Below, piece after piece: positions 1-11,286 of a stretch of 64,000 nucleotides of DNA. The stretch is from Eustoma russellianum. Lineage: Eukaryota > Streptophyta > Magnoliopsida > Gentianales > Gentianaceae. Each line of letters starts with the position of its first letter. Position 1 is the first letter of the stretch. A program made the translations under genes and the position numbers. Under the pieces are notes generated by a model that did no database searches, was not told the origin of the DNA, and worked only from the letters and a program-made list of their open reading frames with translations. Location: assembly GCA_036186865.1 (NCBI GenBank), contig AP025042.1, positions 36,037,133 to 36,101,132 of the forward strand, given 5' to 3'.

Positions 1-520
1 TTAGCTTATGTGTGACAATCTCTAACTGCATGCAGGTTATCCTCATTGCCGTGGCCGCATCTGGGACATGCAGGGGAGTCCAGGCATTTTCTGTGATATA
101 GCAAGCTTGGTGAAGGCAGTCTGGCCAGGCTCGTTTGCCAGAGGAGAAGATTTGCGCTATTAGGGCCAGGAAGGCTCCAGATTCTATCCCAGAACGTCTT
201 GTGGTGATATCCATGATCCCAATGGAATGCCTCATACACCTGCCCAGAACGTCTTGTGGTGATCTCCATGATCCCAATGGAGTGCCTCATACACCTGCAT
301 CGTACAAAAACGGTAATTTTCCACCTCGTCTTCCAAGTTTGTTTCATCAAGGGGGTCCTGAGGGTCAATGAGATGGAAATTCTCCAGATCCACTGAGCTA
401 AGATGTTGCATGGCAAATCTGATGCTCCTCCAAGTATAAGAAGAACCTTGGGGTGTTCTGGTCTGTTGAGTAGGGCTTCCATATTTAGACCAAAGTACTC
501 TGGTCCAAAGCGCATTTTTT
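1..520 (-). mobile_element. LINE (non-LTR retrotransposon) 3' fragment, zf-RVT region
   Basis: Read on the minus strand, this segment encodes the reverse-transcriptase zinc-binding region found after the RT domain of plant L1-type LINEs. The visible signature is a W-rich stretch (FWDRIWSLPGPNSANLLLWQ) followed by CPRCGHGNEDNLHAVRDC, a CX2C...HX4C arrangement. No RT catalytic motif is present and the element runs off the window edge. An internal 55-bp duplication and the lack of any longer ORF mark it as a dead remnant. Assignment to LINEs is family knowledge; the exact clade is not determined. Confidence 0.7.
188..297. repeat. Two-copy 55-bp tandem duplication in LINE fragment
   Basis: The segment starting CCCAGAACGTCTTGTGGTGA at 188 is repeated at 243 with a period of 55 bp and two or three substitutions. 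It lies inside the LINE zinc-binding coding region and duplicates part of it (the VYEAFHWDHGYHHKTF peptide), so it is a local slippage or unequal-exchange event. Confidence 0.85.
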
Positions 521-1262
521 TGGTGGGTTCATTTTGAAACTTTAGGGAGGCAATGGGCGATTAGTCAATACTTGAAGGGTGTAAAGATTAATTAACCCCA
601 AAAATAAATAAAATGAATGGAAAAGAGGTTCACATACAGAGTGGTAAATGGTTGGGAAGAGGCAGGGAAAAATCCTGCAAGGACTTCGTTAAGTCTATAC
701 ATTCCAAATCCATGCTCATTTTTGCTTTCCTTTTCCTTTCTTTTTTCTTTCCCTTAATTTTTTCTGGACAAAACATTGACAATTTCATTTTTTGATTTCA
801 AAACCCACAGACGCAAGAACCCATTTTGTAATTTGTTTTTTTTTTCCCCCTCATGAAACTGCAAATCCCTGTTACCAATTTTTCTTCTTGATCCTTTCTC
901 ATTCAGTCTAATTCAGCCCTGTTACCCTTTATTCTGTACATTCAGTTTCTCCTCGAGTTCCTTTGAATTTGCCAATCACTTTCGTAGCTTAGACCTCCAG
1001 AAGAAACAATCATAAACAAAAAGCCTCCTGTACATATCCAATCCAAGCTTTTCTCGTGACCCTTTTCGTTTTTTAGGATGACCAATTATTTTTATGTCGG
1101 TTATGTACAGGGAGACTTGTGGCTAAGCTTGTCAATATTTCTCAATTAATGGAGTTGAAATGATCTGAGCGTAGTTGATAATTCAGCTCAGAAGAGTGTT
1201 TTACTTGCTTAATCTCTGTATTTATTTGTTCTTTTTTTTTATATTTATTTTACCCCCTAAAA
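521..1262. other. Upstream region of the C2/GRAM gene
   Basis: No coding sequence is recognised here. The stretch is T-rich on the plus strand, with several pyrimidine tracts (about 720-760, 835-850, 1230-1240), as often seen in plant promoters and 5' leaders. It presumably holds the promoter and 5' UTR of the gene that starts at 1263. No individual TATA box is claimed. Confidence 0.4.
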
Positions 1263-2730
1263 ATGAAGCTTTTGGTGAGAGTTATTGAAGCTATGAATAT
1301 ACCAGCAATGGACCCAAATGGGTTTAGTGATCCCTACGTAAAACTGCAGTTGGGAAAGCAGAGATTTAGGTCTAAGGTGGTCAAGAAGTCCTTGAACCCC
1401 AGCTGGTGTGAAGAGTTTTCCTTTCGGGTTGATGACTTGAAGGATGAGCTTATAGTCTCTGTTTTGGATGAAGATAAATACTTCAATGATGACTTTGTAG
1501 GCCAGATCAAAGTTCCTATGTTTCGAGTTTTCGATGCTCCCGACAAGTCCCTTGGCACTGCTTGGTATACTTTGAGGCCAAAGAATAAGAAGGGCAAGAA
1601 CAAAGACAGCGGTAAGTTCTCAATTTGCTTCTTTTAGCTATTCAAATGCCATTGACTTTCAACTCATGAATAAATTGCTACCTCCTTCTGGTATTTTGAA
1701 GTAAATTATGTGTTTAAGACTAGGGCATTACTGATGATGGTGTTATCATGTATTAGGTGAAATTCTTCTCACTATATGTTTGTCCCATAGCAATTTGTTT
1801 GGGGATTTGGGTGATCATGTATCAATTCGGAGGAAGTATGGAGATACTGTAGTTGAATCTCCTCCAAGGTCTAGCATCGCCTCGTCAAGACCACCTTCAT
1901 CAATGACGTTAGAAGATGCTGCCCCTTCCAAAGAGGAAAAATCACATTCACAGACCTTTGCCGGTCGAATCGTTCAGATGTTTAATAAAAATGGAGATAC
2001 ACTACCTGCTGCACACTCTAAACTTCCTGAGGCCATCGATCCAGCAGAAAGTGCCAATCTGATGGTTGAAGAGGACAAGCCTGATGAGGAGTTGTCCGCA
2101 AACAGTTTGGAAGAAGTTATGGAAGGCATGGAGATGAGAGATCAAGGGGGTGATGTCCCAAGCAACTTAGCTGGAGGAGTAGTTTTGGAGCAAATCTATG
2201 CAGTTGCACCTCATGAACTGAACTCTTCACTGTTTTCACAAGATTCTAGCTTTTACAAGTCTGTTTCAGATATGCAGGGATCCACAGAGTTGCATGTAGG
2301 ACCTTGGAAATTGAACAATGATGGTAGTGCAAAAAGGGTTGTTATGTGAAAGCCGCGAGTAAATTGATTAAGGCTTTAAAAGCCACTGAAGAGCAAACAT
2401 ATCTGAAAGCTGATGGTAAAGTTTTTGCAGTGCTGTCCGTTGTGAGTACTCCTGATGCCCCCTATGGGAGTAGCTTCAGAGTGGAAGTGCTTTACTTGAT
2501 TACATCAGGGCCTGATTTGCCAACCGGAGAGCAGTCTTCTCAGTTAACAGTATCATGGCGGATGAATTTCTTACAGAGTACTATGATGAGAGGTATGATT
2601 GAAAATGGTGCACGGCAGGGTATTAGAGACAGTTTTGAGATGTATGGGAACTTACTAGGTCAGACTGTAAAACCAGTTGATTTGAAGCATGTTAGTTCCG
2701 AAAAGGAACAGGTCTTGGCATCTTTAAAGT

Positions 2731-2914
2731 GGGATGAGATCTCCTCACCGCGCGGTGAGTCACCGCGCGGCCCAGGACGCGACACGTGGCAGCAGTAGGG
2801 GGTGGTGAGGCTGGATGAGAGTTACCCTCATCCAGCCTCACCACCTCCCCTTTTTGCCACGTGTCGCGCGGTCACGCACGCGGTGAGGGGGGAGCGGTGA
2901 GGGAATCCTATCCC
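2731..2914. mobile_element. 184-bp Mutator-like MITE inserted in a coding exon
   Basis: The insert is flanked by a perfect 9-bp target duplication CTTTAAAGT (2722-2730 and 2915-2923). Removing the insert and one copy restores an open frame (…ASLK-LEQLSDWKLGIQYF…). The termini are imperfect inverted repeats: GGGATGAGATCTCCTCACCG at the left, and the complement of the right end reads GGGATAGGATTCCCTCACCG. The interior is a GC-rich palindrome with GACACGTGGCA-type words. No coding capacity is present. The 9-bp duplication fits Mutator-like MITEs. A relative of the same length lies at 32014-32197. Confidence 0.9.
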
Positions 2915-5900
2915 CTTTAAAGTTGGAGCAACTGTCTGACTGGAAATTGGGGATTCAGTATTTTGCCATTTTTACAGTAATATCAACATTTATTGCCGGT
3001 TTGTATGTTATTATCCTCATTTGGCTTTCAATGCCAAATAGAGTTCAGGGGCTCGAGTTTGTTGGCCTGGACTTACCAGATTCTATAGGAGAACTGGTGG
3101 TGTGTGGAATGTTAGTTCTTCAAGGCAAACGGGTGCTTCAACTGATGTCACGCTTTATGCAGGCCCGGACACAAAAAGGTAATAATACATGAGAGAGAGT
3201 AGCTTTTGTACTTTTCTTATTATATTTTAAACGGAGTATCTTTTGCACTTTTACAATTCTTTTGCACTTTTACAATTCTGGGACGAAGTTGTTTTGTCTA
3301 GAGTGGGCAACTAACTTTAGTTTGGTTTGAATGTACCTGAGTTCTTTTTATTTTGGTTATTTTGTTTGTTTTTGAATCTCAACTTTAGGCACCGATCATG
3401 GCATTAAAGCACAAGGGGAAGCTTGGTTGCTAACCGTTGCTCTGATTGAAGGAAGTAGTATAGCTGCTGTAGATTCAAGTGGATTTTATGATCCATATGT
3501 TGTTTTCACATGCAATGGCAGAACGAAAACAAGTTCAATCAAGTTCCAGAAGTGTGATCCACGGTGGAATGGTGAATCTTTGTCCTTATAATTCCTTCAT
3601 TTTCTTCTTCAGTGATACAATGTGGTCTTTTTTCATTATTCATTCTAAATTATGTCTCTCTATTTACTGGGTTAAACTGGTACGGATGGTACCTCAATTG
3701 CTGCAGAAATTTTTGAATTTCATGCCATGGATGATCCTCCTTCTGTGCTGGATGTGGAAGTTTATGACTTTGATGGACCATTTGACAAGGCTACTTCTCT
3801 TGGACATGCTGAAATCAATTTTCTAAAGACTAACATATCACATTTATCTGATGTTTGGATTCTTCTTCAAGGAAAGTAAGCCCAGGAATGGCAGTCTAAG
3901 TTGCATTTGAGAATATTCTTGAACAACACAAGAGGCAGCAATGTTGTTGAAGAGTATCTAACTAAGATGGAGAAGGAAGTGGGAAAGAAAGTAAATTATT
4001 ATCCTTTATATGGTTACCTACTTAATTCATATTTTGGCCTTTCAGTCTCTTCTCTGATTTGGTAAACAAATATGATTGTAGATAAGGTTGAGGTCACCTC
4101 AAACAAATTCAGCATTCCAAAAGCTTTTTGGACTTCCTCCTGAAGAATTTCTTATCAATGATTTCACATGTCACCTGAAACGCAAGATGCCACTACAGGT
4201 TATTATATCATCTTGGGAGTTACGCGTGCGCGCGCACACACACATTCTTCAGTCTAGTTTTGGACTTTCTTGTCTTATCATCGTATACTTGTTCTGGCAC
4301 AGGGCCGCTTATTTTTGTCTGCTAGGATAATTGCGTTCCATGCTGATTTATTTGGACTTAAAACAAAGTTTTTCTTTCTTTGGGAAGAAATAGAAGATAT
4401 CCAAATTGTTGCACCCACTTTGTCTTCAATGGGGAGTCCGATTGTCATACTTGCGCTAAAGCGAGGCAGAGGCTTTGATGCACGGCATGGTGCGAAAACA
4501 CAGGATGAGAAAGGCAGACTGAAATTCCATTTTCATTCTTTCGTGTCTTTTAATGCAGCACACAGGTATTTTAATTAATTTCGTTTAGTTATTTAAACAG
4601 TCAAATAAGATAGCAGGTTCTCTATTTTCAGTACTTTTAGGGTATTGTCATCAATAACGGTTGTGTCATTTTGTCCACAATGTTGTTGAGTGCCGCAGTA
4701 TCTTAATTTATTTTTTGGTTGGTTTTGTGTGTGTGTGGGAGGGGGAGGGGGTTTCTTAGTATATTTCTCGCCCACCCATCCCCGCCAAGGAAGAAAAAGA
4801 AGAAAATGTAATGCATGGAGCTCCATCTTACCACCAATTGCCTTGTGGCTACTACAGGGGTGGCTCTCACATATACTGGATTCGGAGACCCCCGATAAAT
4901 GAATTCAAGCACTTCCATGATAACAAGAGATGAGAAGCTGAAAAGGCTGCCAACAGCAATAGGTATGCATACACATGTGATGTCAAATAAGCAAGGGGTC
5001 CTCGTCACATAGTCTGAATGCCACGCCATTGAGCTAGGTCCGCTGCATATTCTAAAGAATTTGGATTCAGTAAAAGATAAGGAAGAGTTCTTGGACTGTA
5101 CGTTAGATACTAACATATAAAATAGTAGGTCAGGTAAGAGTATTATACTAGAAACATGGAACATTAGAACTTTAACAGAAAAGACAATAGAGATGGTAGA
5201 CACGGCGGTAAGCTAAAAAGTAAATATTTTGTGTTTGCAAGAGAGAAAGTGGATAGCTAAGAAGACTAGGATGTTGGACAAGTCAGGATTTAAACTCTGG
5301 TACACATGAAAGAATAAGACAAGAAATAGAGTTGGAGTTATTATAGATGTCTCATTAAGAGATGAAGTAGTAGGTGTTATTAGGAAAAGAGATAACATTA
5401 GCATTTAGATTGGTGCGTGGAAAAGAAACAATCATTATTATTAGCGTATATGCCCCTCAAGTGGGTTTAAAGAAAGCTATAAAGGTTCAATATTAGAAAG
5501 ATTTAGAAGACGTAGTATGTGAAATTCTAATAGGTGAGAAGATCTTTATAGGAGGTGATTTAAATGGACATGTAGGTAAAGAGAATAAGGATTATTGTAA
5601 GGTATACGATGGGTTTGGTTTTGAAAACAGAAACGATAATTTACAAAAAGAAAGGAATGATGAAGAAAGATCAATTTTGGATTTTGTAATAGCGTATGAC
5701 TTTATAGTGGCTAATACTTTTTTCTAAAAGAGATGAACACTTGATTTCATTCAAAAGTAGACTAAATAAGTCGCACATAGACTATTTTATGACTCGTAGG
5801 ATAGATAGAAAAGCTTGTACTGATTGTAAGGGGATCCCAGAAGAAAGTTTAACAATGCAGTTGTAGTGTTGGATGTCTGTATCCGGCATAGAAGATTAAG

Positions 5901-5974
5901 AAAACAAATGTCTATAGGATCTAAGATAAAATAGTGGAATTTGATATAAGCTAAGCAAACGGATTTTAAAAAAG

Positions 5975-6214
5975 TGTAGAAATTGTAGCCGTTGAAAATA
6001 TTACCGTTAGAAATATTACCGTTTGAGGTGGGAGACCTCCTTCCCATTTGTATATATAGTTGTATAGGTGTAGTATTTTACCTTCAAGCAAGAACTTGAT
6101 AATATTTGATTCTTCTTCAATCTTGTGTCTACCATTATTGTACTCCATCTTTCTCTTCCTTCAACATGTTTCTTCCTTTTTCAATTCCTCCAAATTATCT
6201 TCAGAATTCCAACA
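5975..6214 (+). repeat. 5' LTR of LARD-like element
   Basis: 240-bp direct repeat, TG...CA termini, followed at once by TGGTATCAGAGC. It contains a duplicated word (ATATTACCGTT, twice within 30 bp) and a likely TATA box (TTTGTATATATAGTTG, about 6045). Confidence 0.9.
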
Positions 6215-7624
6215 TGGTATCAGAGCAAGGTTCCAAACAAATCTCTGCCTAAAGTCTTCTGTCTGCAAAGAAAGTTGCAGATTTCTTCGTGTTTTGAACG
6301 AAGACGAAAATTCGAACCTTCTCAACACCTTCCAGATAAAAGGAAGGGATCATTCAACAATCAAGTAGCAGAAGAAAACATACATCTTCTGAACAAGATT
6401 CAGCGTAAACAAATGTTCTTTTGGAGGTTGAAGACTAAAGAAAGGCAGGAAGAGAAGAAGGTGATTCGAAGAAGAAGAAAAGGGCATTAATGAAATCTTC
6501 ACTTAACAACATCAGTTTTCCGTCAGTTTTCCCGTCACTTTTTCCTCTCTGTTTCCGTCATTTTTCCACACTTTAATTTTTTATTATTTTCGATTAACTT
6601 TTACTGGTAAACACAATGTGGCAAATAGATGCACACGTTGCATGGTCATCTTTATTGACAGGTGTCCTGGCTGCATGGTGGGGTTTACCACAATAAAATT
6701 ATTATTTTTTATAAAAAAATATATATGTTACCGCCTCTTCCAGTCACTTCCACAGAACGTTTTTTCAATACACATTAAATACAGTGTACCTTTTACACAA
6801 AACAAAACCTTTCTTCCTCTGAAAACTCCCAACCACTGTATTCTTCTGTACGAAAAAGTTTTTTTTTTCCTTCTCTCTTCCTCTGCTAATCCATCAGCAG
6901 TATTTTCATTTATTCTTCAACCATTCCTTCATCTGTTCTTCCAATGTTTTTCAGATCTTGATTCATCAACATTATTTTATCAGCCGTTTCACCGTCAGCT
7001 TGCAAGAATTGAGGGTGCATTTTTTGCTTCACTATTGTTTTCTGGAAACTTAATTGAGCCAACGTTTTTTTGTCTTGTGGGAAAATGGATTATTTTACCT
7101 CAGTCTGAAATCTTTATCTGAAAAAGTTTTTTTTTTTAAATCGGTTTTGAAATCTTTGTCTAAGACTCTGTTTTTAATCAATATTTGTCCAGTGCTAGGC
7201 TGAATTGCATACATAATCTCTGTAACTAAGTCTGATTATTTTTTAAACATGTATACATATATTTGATTACACTGATTCCACCTTTATGTTCAAAACTGAG
7301 CTGTGCATCTCAATCCTATAGTTGCATGTGTATCTTTAATCCCTGTTGTCTGAGACTTGAGTGCAGATATTTTTGGCACATGGTGAAACGGGTCCATTCC
7401 TGGTTTACTATTTCCCTATGGGAGAATGTTGGAACAGAAACAAGACTGTAAACTCATGTCTTGTTTCTTCCCTCTGGAACCAAGTGAACTTTTCGTTCAA
7501 TGGAGGTCGCCTAGTCCTGCTTAATCAGATTTCTTGTAAGCAGAACAAGAATTCTCAAAATCTCCAGGTGTACACTTTTCACTTGAATACTTCTATTCTG
7601 TGAGTTTTTAAGCTTAAATTTTCC

Positions 7625-9620
7625 TTCAATAGGCTATGAAGAGCCTTGGTCTTGACCGAAATCTTCTCATTTGAGAGGCTATGAAGAGCCTTGGCAAAGT
7701 GCCGAAATCTTTTCTTGGGACAGGCTGTGAAGAGCCTCGGTCATGGGCTGAAATCTTTTCGATATATCCGAGATGCTATGAAGAGCAATAAATTTCAAGG
7801 TCATTGAGCAATCTTTGAAAGCCAGAGAGCCATAAGTGTCTCATAATTGCTGCAGTTGCTATTTTCATATGTCAAAAATACAGAATGTCAAGTGAAAGCA
7901 TTTGATGTCTCTTGACCCAAGCTATATCTATTTCTACAAAACTGCAGCCATCTATATGCATTTCTGACCTATTTTTCAAAAGCCTCAAAGCATCAATTCT
8001 GTCAAAGGCCATAGAGCCATTTCTTCAAGACCATTATGTCTATAAACTTCCAAGAGGCTGTGAAGAGCCTTGGTTATAAACCGAAATCTTCTCATAGAAT
8101 GTGCTATAAAGAGTCTTGGCTACAAAGAGCAATCTTTGCAGCTGAAATCTTATTCTAGAAGAACTTTGGTACTCAGTTATGATGCTGAGTTAAAAATCCG
8201 TCTAGTTGAAAAAGAAAAAATTTTCAAAATCTTTCCTCAACGTGCTATCAACTGCACCCGATTCCTCCAAGATGATCATTAGATCTTCATATGTTTCAGG
8301 AAGTTCATCATGTTAATTCTTGAGTCTATAACTAGAAAAAAAAAAGGCTTCAATTGTCTTGCACTATTTTCATAAAGAATGTTTCTACAGATTTGTATAT
8401 TACTGTCTGATGGCACTGCATAGACACCTCTGTGAATGTGAAGAAATACTCTCTGAACGTCATACCTCATAAGTTTCTGCACTCGTTTCTTTTGTTAGGT
8501 TAAAGTGTTCCTCTTTCCTTCTTGATGAATGTTTTCTTTTTCACACATAATTACATATTTTTGTAAAGAAAAATGAAGCATAACCACTTCTTTCTATAAT
8601 CAAATGCATCAAAAGCACATTTTTGACTTGCCTACAGATTGGATATTAGTCAAGTTGTACTTTGTGCCCTCTCTTTCCAGCCGAATAATCTTATGAAGGA
8701 TTATATGTCTCACCTAAGTTATAAAGAATGGTGTGTTAATATGCCCAGTTATCCCTTGAGGAGGAGCATGTGTTATGATTAACATTATGTTATGGGCAAG
8801 TGCTTCTCAAGGATTGCAAGTGATTTCTGGACATGCTGCTATAGCCTATGATGTTTTCTCTATGTTTTCTCTTCTTGTTGATAGAACCAGCTGTTTTTTA
8901 GTCGCAATGAAAAACTCGTAGTCGCAATCGCAATTTTCTTTTCTTTTTCAAGGTACTTCCAGATCTTATCCTTCCCCTGTTTTTAAGCGTTTCTTTGAGT
9001 CAAGATTGTGAACTCGTTTATAAGGATTTTCTGCAGATCTTCTCAGATAAAAATTTCCTCTGTGTGTTGACTGTAAGAGCTCAGCCCAGATATTTAGCAG
9101 TTTCAATTTGCAGGTTTTTTATGCTACTTGTTCGAATGGTAACAATCTTGGAACGGAATATTTGCAAGATTGCTGATATCGATTGGCTTGTTAAAGAAAT
9201 TCAACTTTAGAGGCTATGGCATCTAATAACTAGTTTTGCAAACATAATGATTTCCTACAAAAAAACCGTACGCCTATGCTACTGATTAGGCATGCACGCA
9301 TCCTACCAAGAGTTTTATTTGACCTTACCAAGAGTTTTATTTGATCATAAACCTGTTAAGTATATCTTAAAATTTTGTGAAAAAAGGAAGACTAAGTTAT
9401 TTAGAAGCATCTTACATGTTGATATGAGGTTTTTTTGTCTTGGCATTTAAGTTTAGTATGAAGGCCATTGTTGCCATTATCTTCAATAAACAAGAGTCCC
9501 TCTGAGCTATGAACACGGATAATCTTGAATTATTCCTCTGAGTCATAGATATGAACTCCTCTGAGCCATTTTATTAGGCTAGAAGAGCCTTAGCTGCAAA
9601 GCTGGAATCTTCTTAATTAA
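7625..9620 (+). repeat. Dispersed 40-50-bp motif repeated within the LARD interior
   Basis: A motif of the form GGCTATGAAGAGCCTTGG...CCGAAATCTTCTC recurs at about 7631, 7676, 7722, 8050, 8098 and, weakly, 9575. Each unit has a 'GAAGAGCC' core and ends in 'GAAATCTT'. Spacing is irregular. It is non-coding and could be a structural or packaging signal; no function is claimed. Confidence 0.7.
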
Positions 9621-11046
9621 TCCTGGTGTCATGCATAATCCTTGTATCACTTATGAGATGTGTCCTAAATATCAAAGTTATATTGTCATTAGCATTTCTA
9701 GTCCATGTATTTGTATAACTTGTCGATGAATTATAATATGTTTAGTTTTTATTATTCTAAGCCTATATTTTTTCAAAAATATCTGTTTAATGAAACATGT
9801 TTCAAAAATATTAATATTGTCCTATTTAACAACTTATGTCATGAGTTTAGATCAACTATTCTTAGTATATAGTTACTGACGTGTCAACTGTTATGATCAT
9901 ACTCATGTCTATTGTTCCACGATCGATATACGTAACTTGTTAGCCATTCTAAAACTCTTCTTTACGAACTTTATCCTGTGATGACATACTTGCTCCTATT
10001 TGCATTATCCTCTGCTGCACTTATATCTCTAATTTCTAATCGTTATGGATCCTTTACTGATATCAAACTCATATGTAATTTTCCGCTAATACGCATTTTT
10101 ATTCAAGTTTCATATTACAATTCTAGTCTAGGTTATTGCTCTTATAGCTTATTAGCTAGATGATTTTCTGATACAACCTGTTTTGAGGGGGAGAATACAA
10201 TAGTAATCTAAAACAAATCTTCACATGTTCACCTGTTATTTTTTGACTATATGTCTAAGATTTACAAAAGATTCCTTCGTTTCTGAGCATGTTTCTTGTG
10301 GAAAAGATTTAGTTTAAAATCCTTTCTATGATATTAAGTAGTTAATAGTGGAAAATTTCTAGCTAAGTATAAATAATTGTAGAGTCTTTGTTGACTGGTT
10401 CAAATCAGTTTTACTTATTGTTTACCGTAGAAATAATTCGTGTTACTATTGTTTAGCACTGTGAATTAGTTTACCAAGGTGTTTTAAACTGTGTTTTTTC
10501 ATAACTAACATGGGTTCCAGCATTGTCTTCCGCCATGGAAGGCTTCTTGATTGCAAGCTTCATTATTGTTTATGCAGGAGATTCTGGAATCATTTACTAA
10601 CATTTTCAGTGAAGAATGAAAATGGAATGTTCTTGCAGGTGTTCAAGAAGGAATATCTGGAGCTATACACTAACATTTGTTTTGCAGGATAGAAGTTATT
10701 TCCTTTGCAGGTGTAACTAGGCCAGGAGTTTCATACTAATATTCTACGCAAGCATTCAAGAAAGCAACTGAGTGATTATTTGCAGGTGAGTATTCCAAGG
10801 TTTTATATATTGGTATTTATTGTTGACTTTACTTTGCAGGTGCTTCAGATCCAGAAGTGTTGCGGATACTCAAGTCAAACTGGAGTTGCTATTATTTTGA
10901 ACATGCAAGCATACATTTGAAGACAACAAAAGTGAAACAATTGAAGATTAAAGACGTAACAGCTATGGAAGAAAATTGAGAGCTCCTGTTAGTATACATG
11001 TTCCAAACTTAGTTGCATCTACCTATGCACTAAGTTTGAGGGGGAG

Positions 11047-11286
11047 TGTAGAAATTGCAGCCGTTGAAAATATTACCGTTAGAAATATTACCGTTTGAGG
11101 TGGAAGACCTCCTTCCCATTTGTATATATAGTTGTATAGGTGTAGTATTTTACCTTCAAGCAAGAACTTGATAATATTTGATTCTTCTTCAATCTTGTGT
11201 CTACCATTATTGTACTCCATCTTTCTCTTCCTTCAACATGTTTCTTCCTTTTTCAATTCCTCCAAATTATCTTCAGAATTCCAACA
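11047..11286 (+). repeat. 3' LTR of LARD-like element
   Basis: Second copy of the 240-bp LTR, preceded by the polypurine tract and followed by the AAAAG target duplication. It differs from the 5' copy at the T/C of GTAGAAATTGYAGCC and the G/A of GAGGTGGRAGACC. Confidence 0.9.

Larger units (their letters stand above)
5975..11286 (+). mobile_element. Non-autonomous LTR retrotransposon (LARD-like) nested in the LINE
   Basis: Two 240-bp LTRs (5975-6214 and 11047-11286) start TGTAGAAATTG and end ATTCCAACA; I count only two differences between them. A 5-bp target duplication AAAAG is present (up to 5974, and 11287-11291). A primer-binding site TGGTATCAGAGC (initiator-Met type, typical of Copia) follows the 5' LTR at 6215, and a purine tract TTTGAGGGGGAG precedes the 3' LTR. 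The 4.8-kb interior has no gag or pol similarity that I can see, so transposition would need proteins from another element. The LTR similarity implies a recent insertion. Confidence 0.9.

Noticed and set aside
3876..3886. Mini-intron GTAAGCCCAG that would remove the stop at 3877
   Set aside because: Ten bases is far below the minimal plant intron length, and it would delete family-conserved residues.
6060..7121. ORFs of 100-167 codons after the 5' LTR of the LARD-like element
   Set aside because: Phe/Ser/Leu-rich translations of pyrimidine-rich DNA, without gag motifs or a zinc knuckle.
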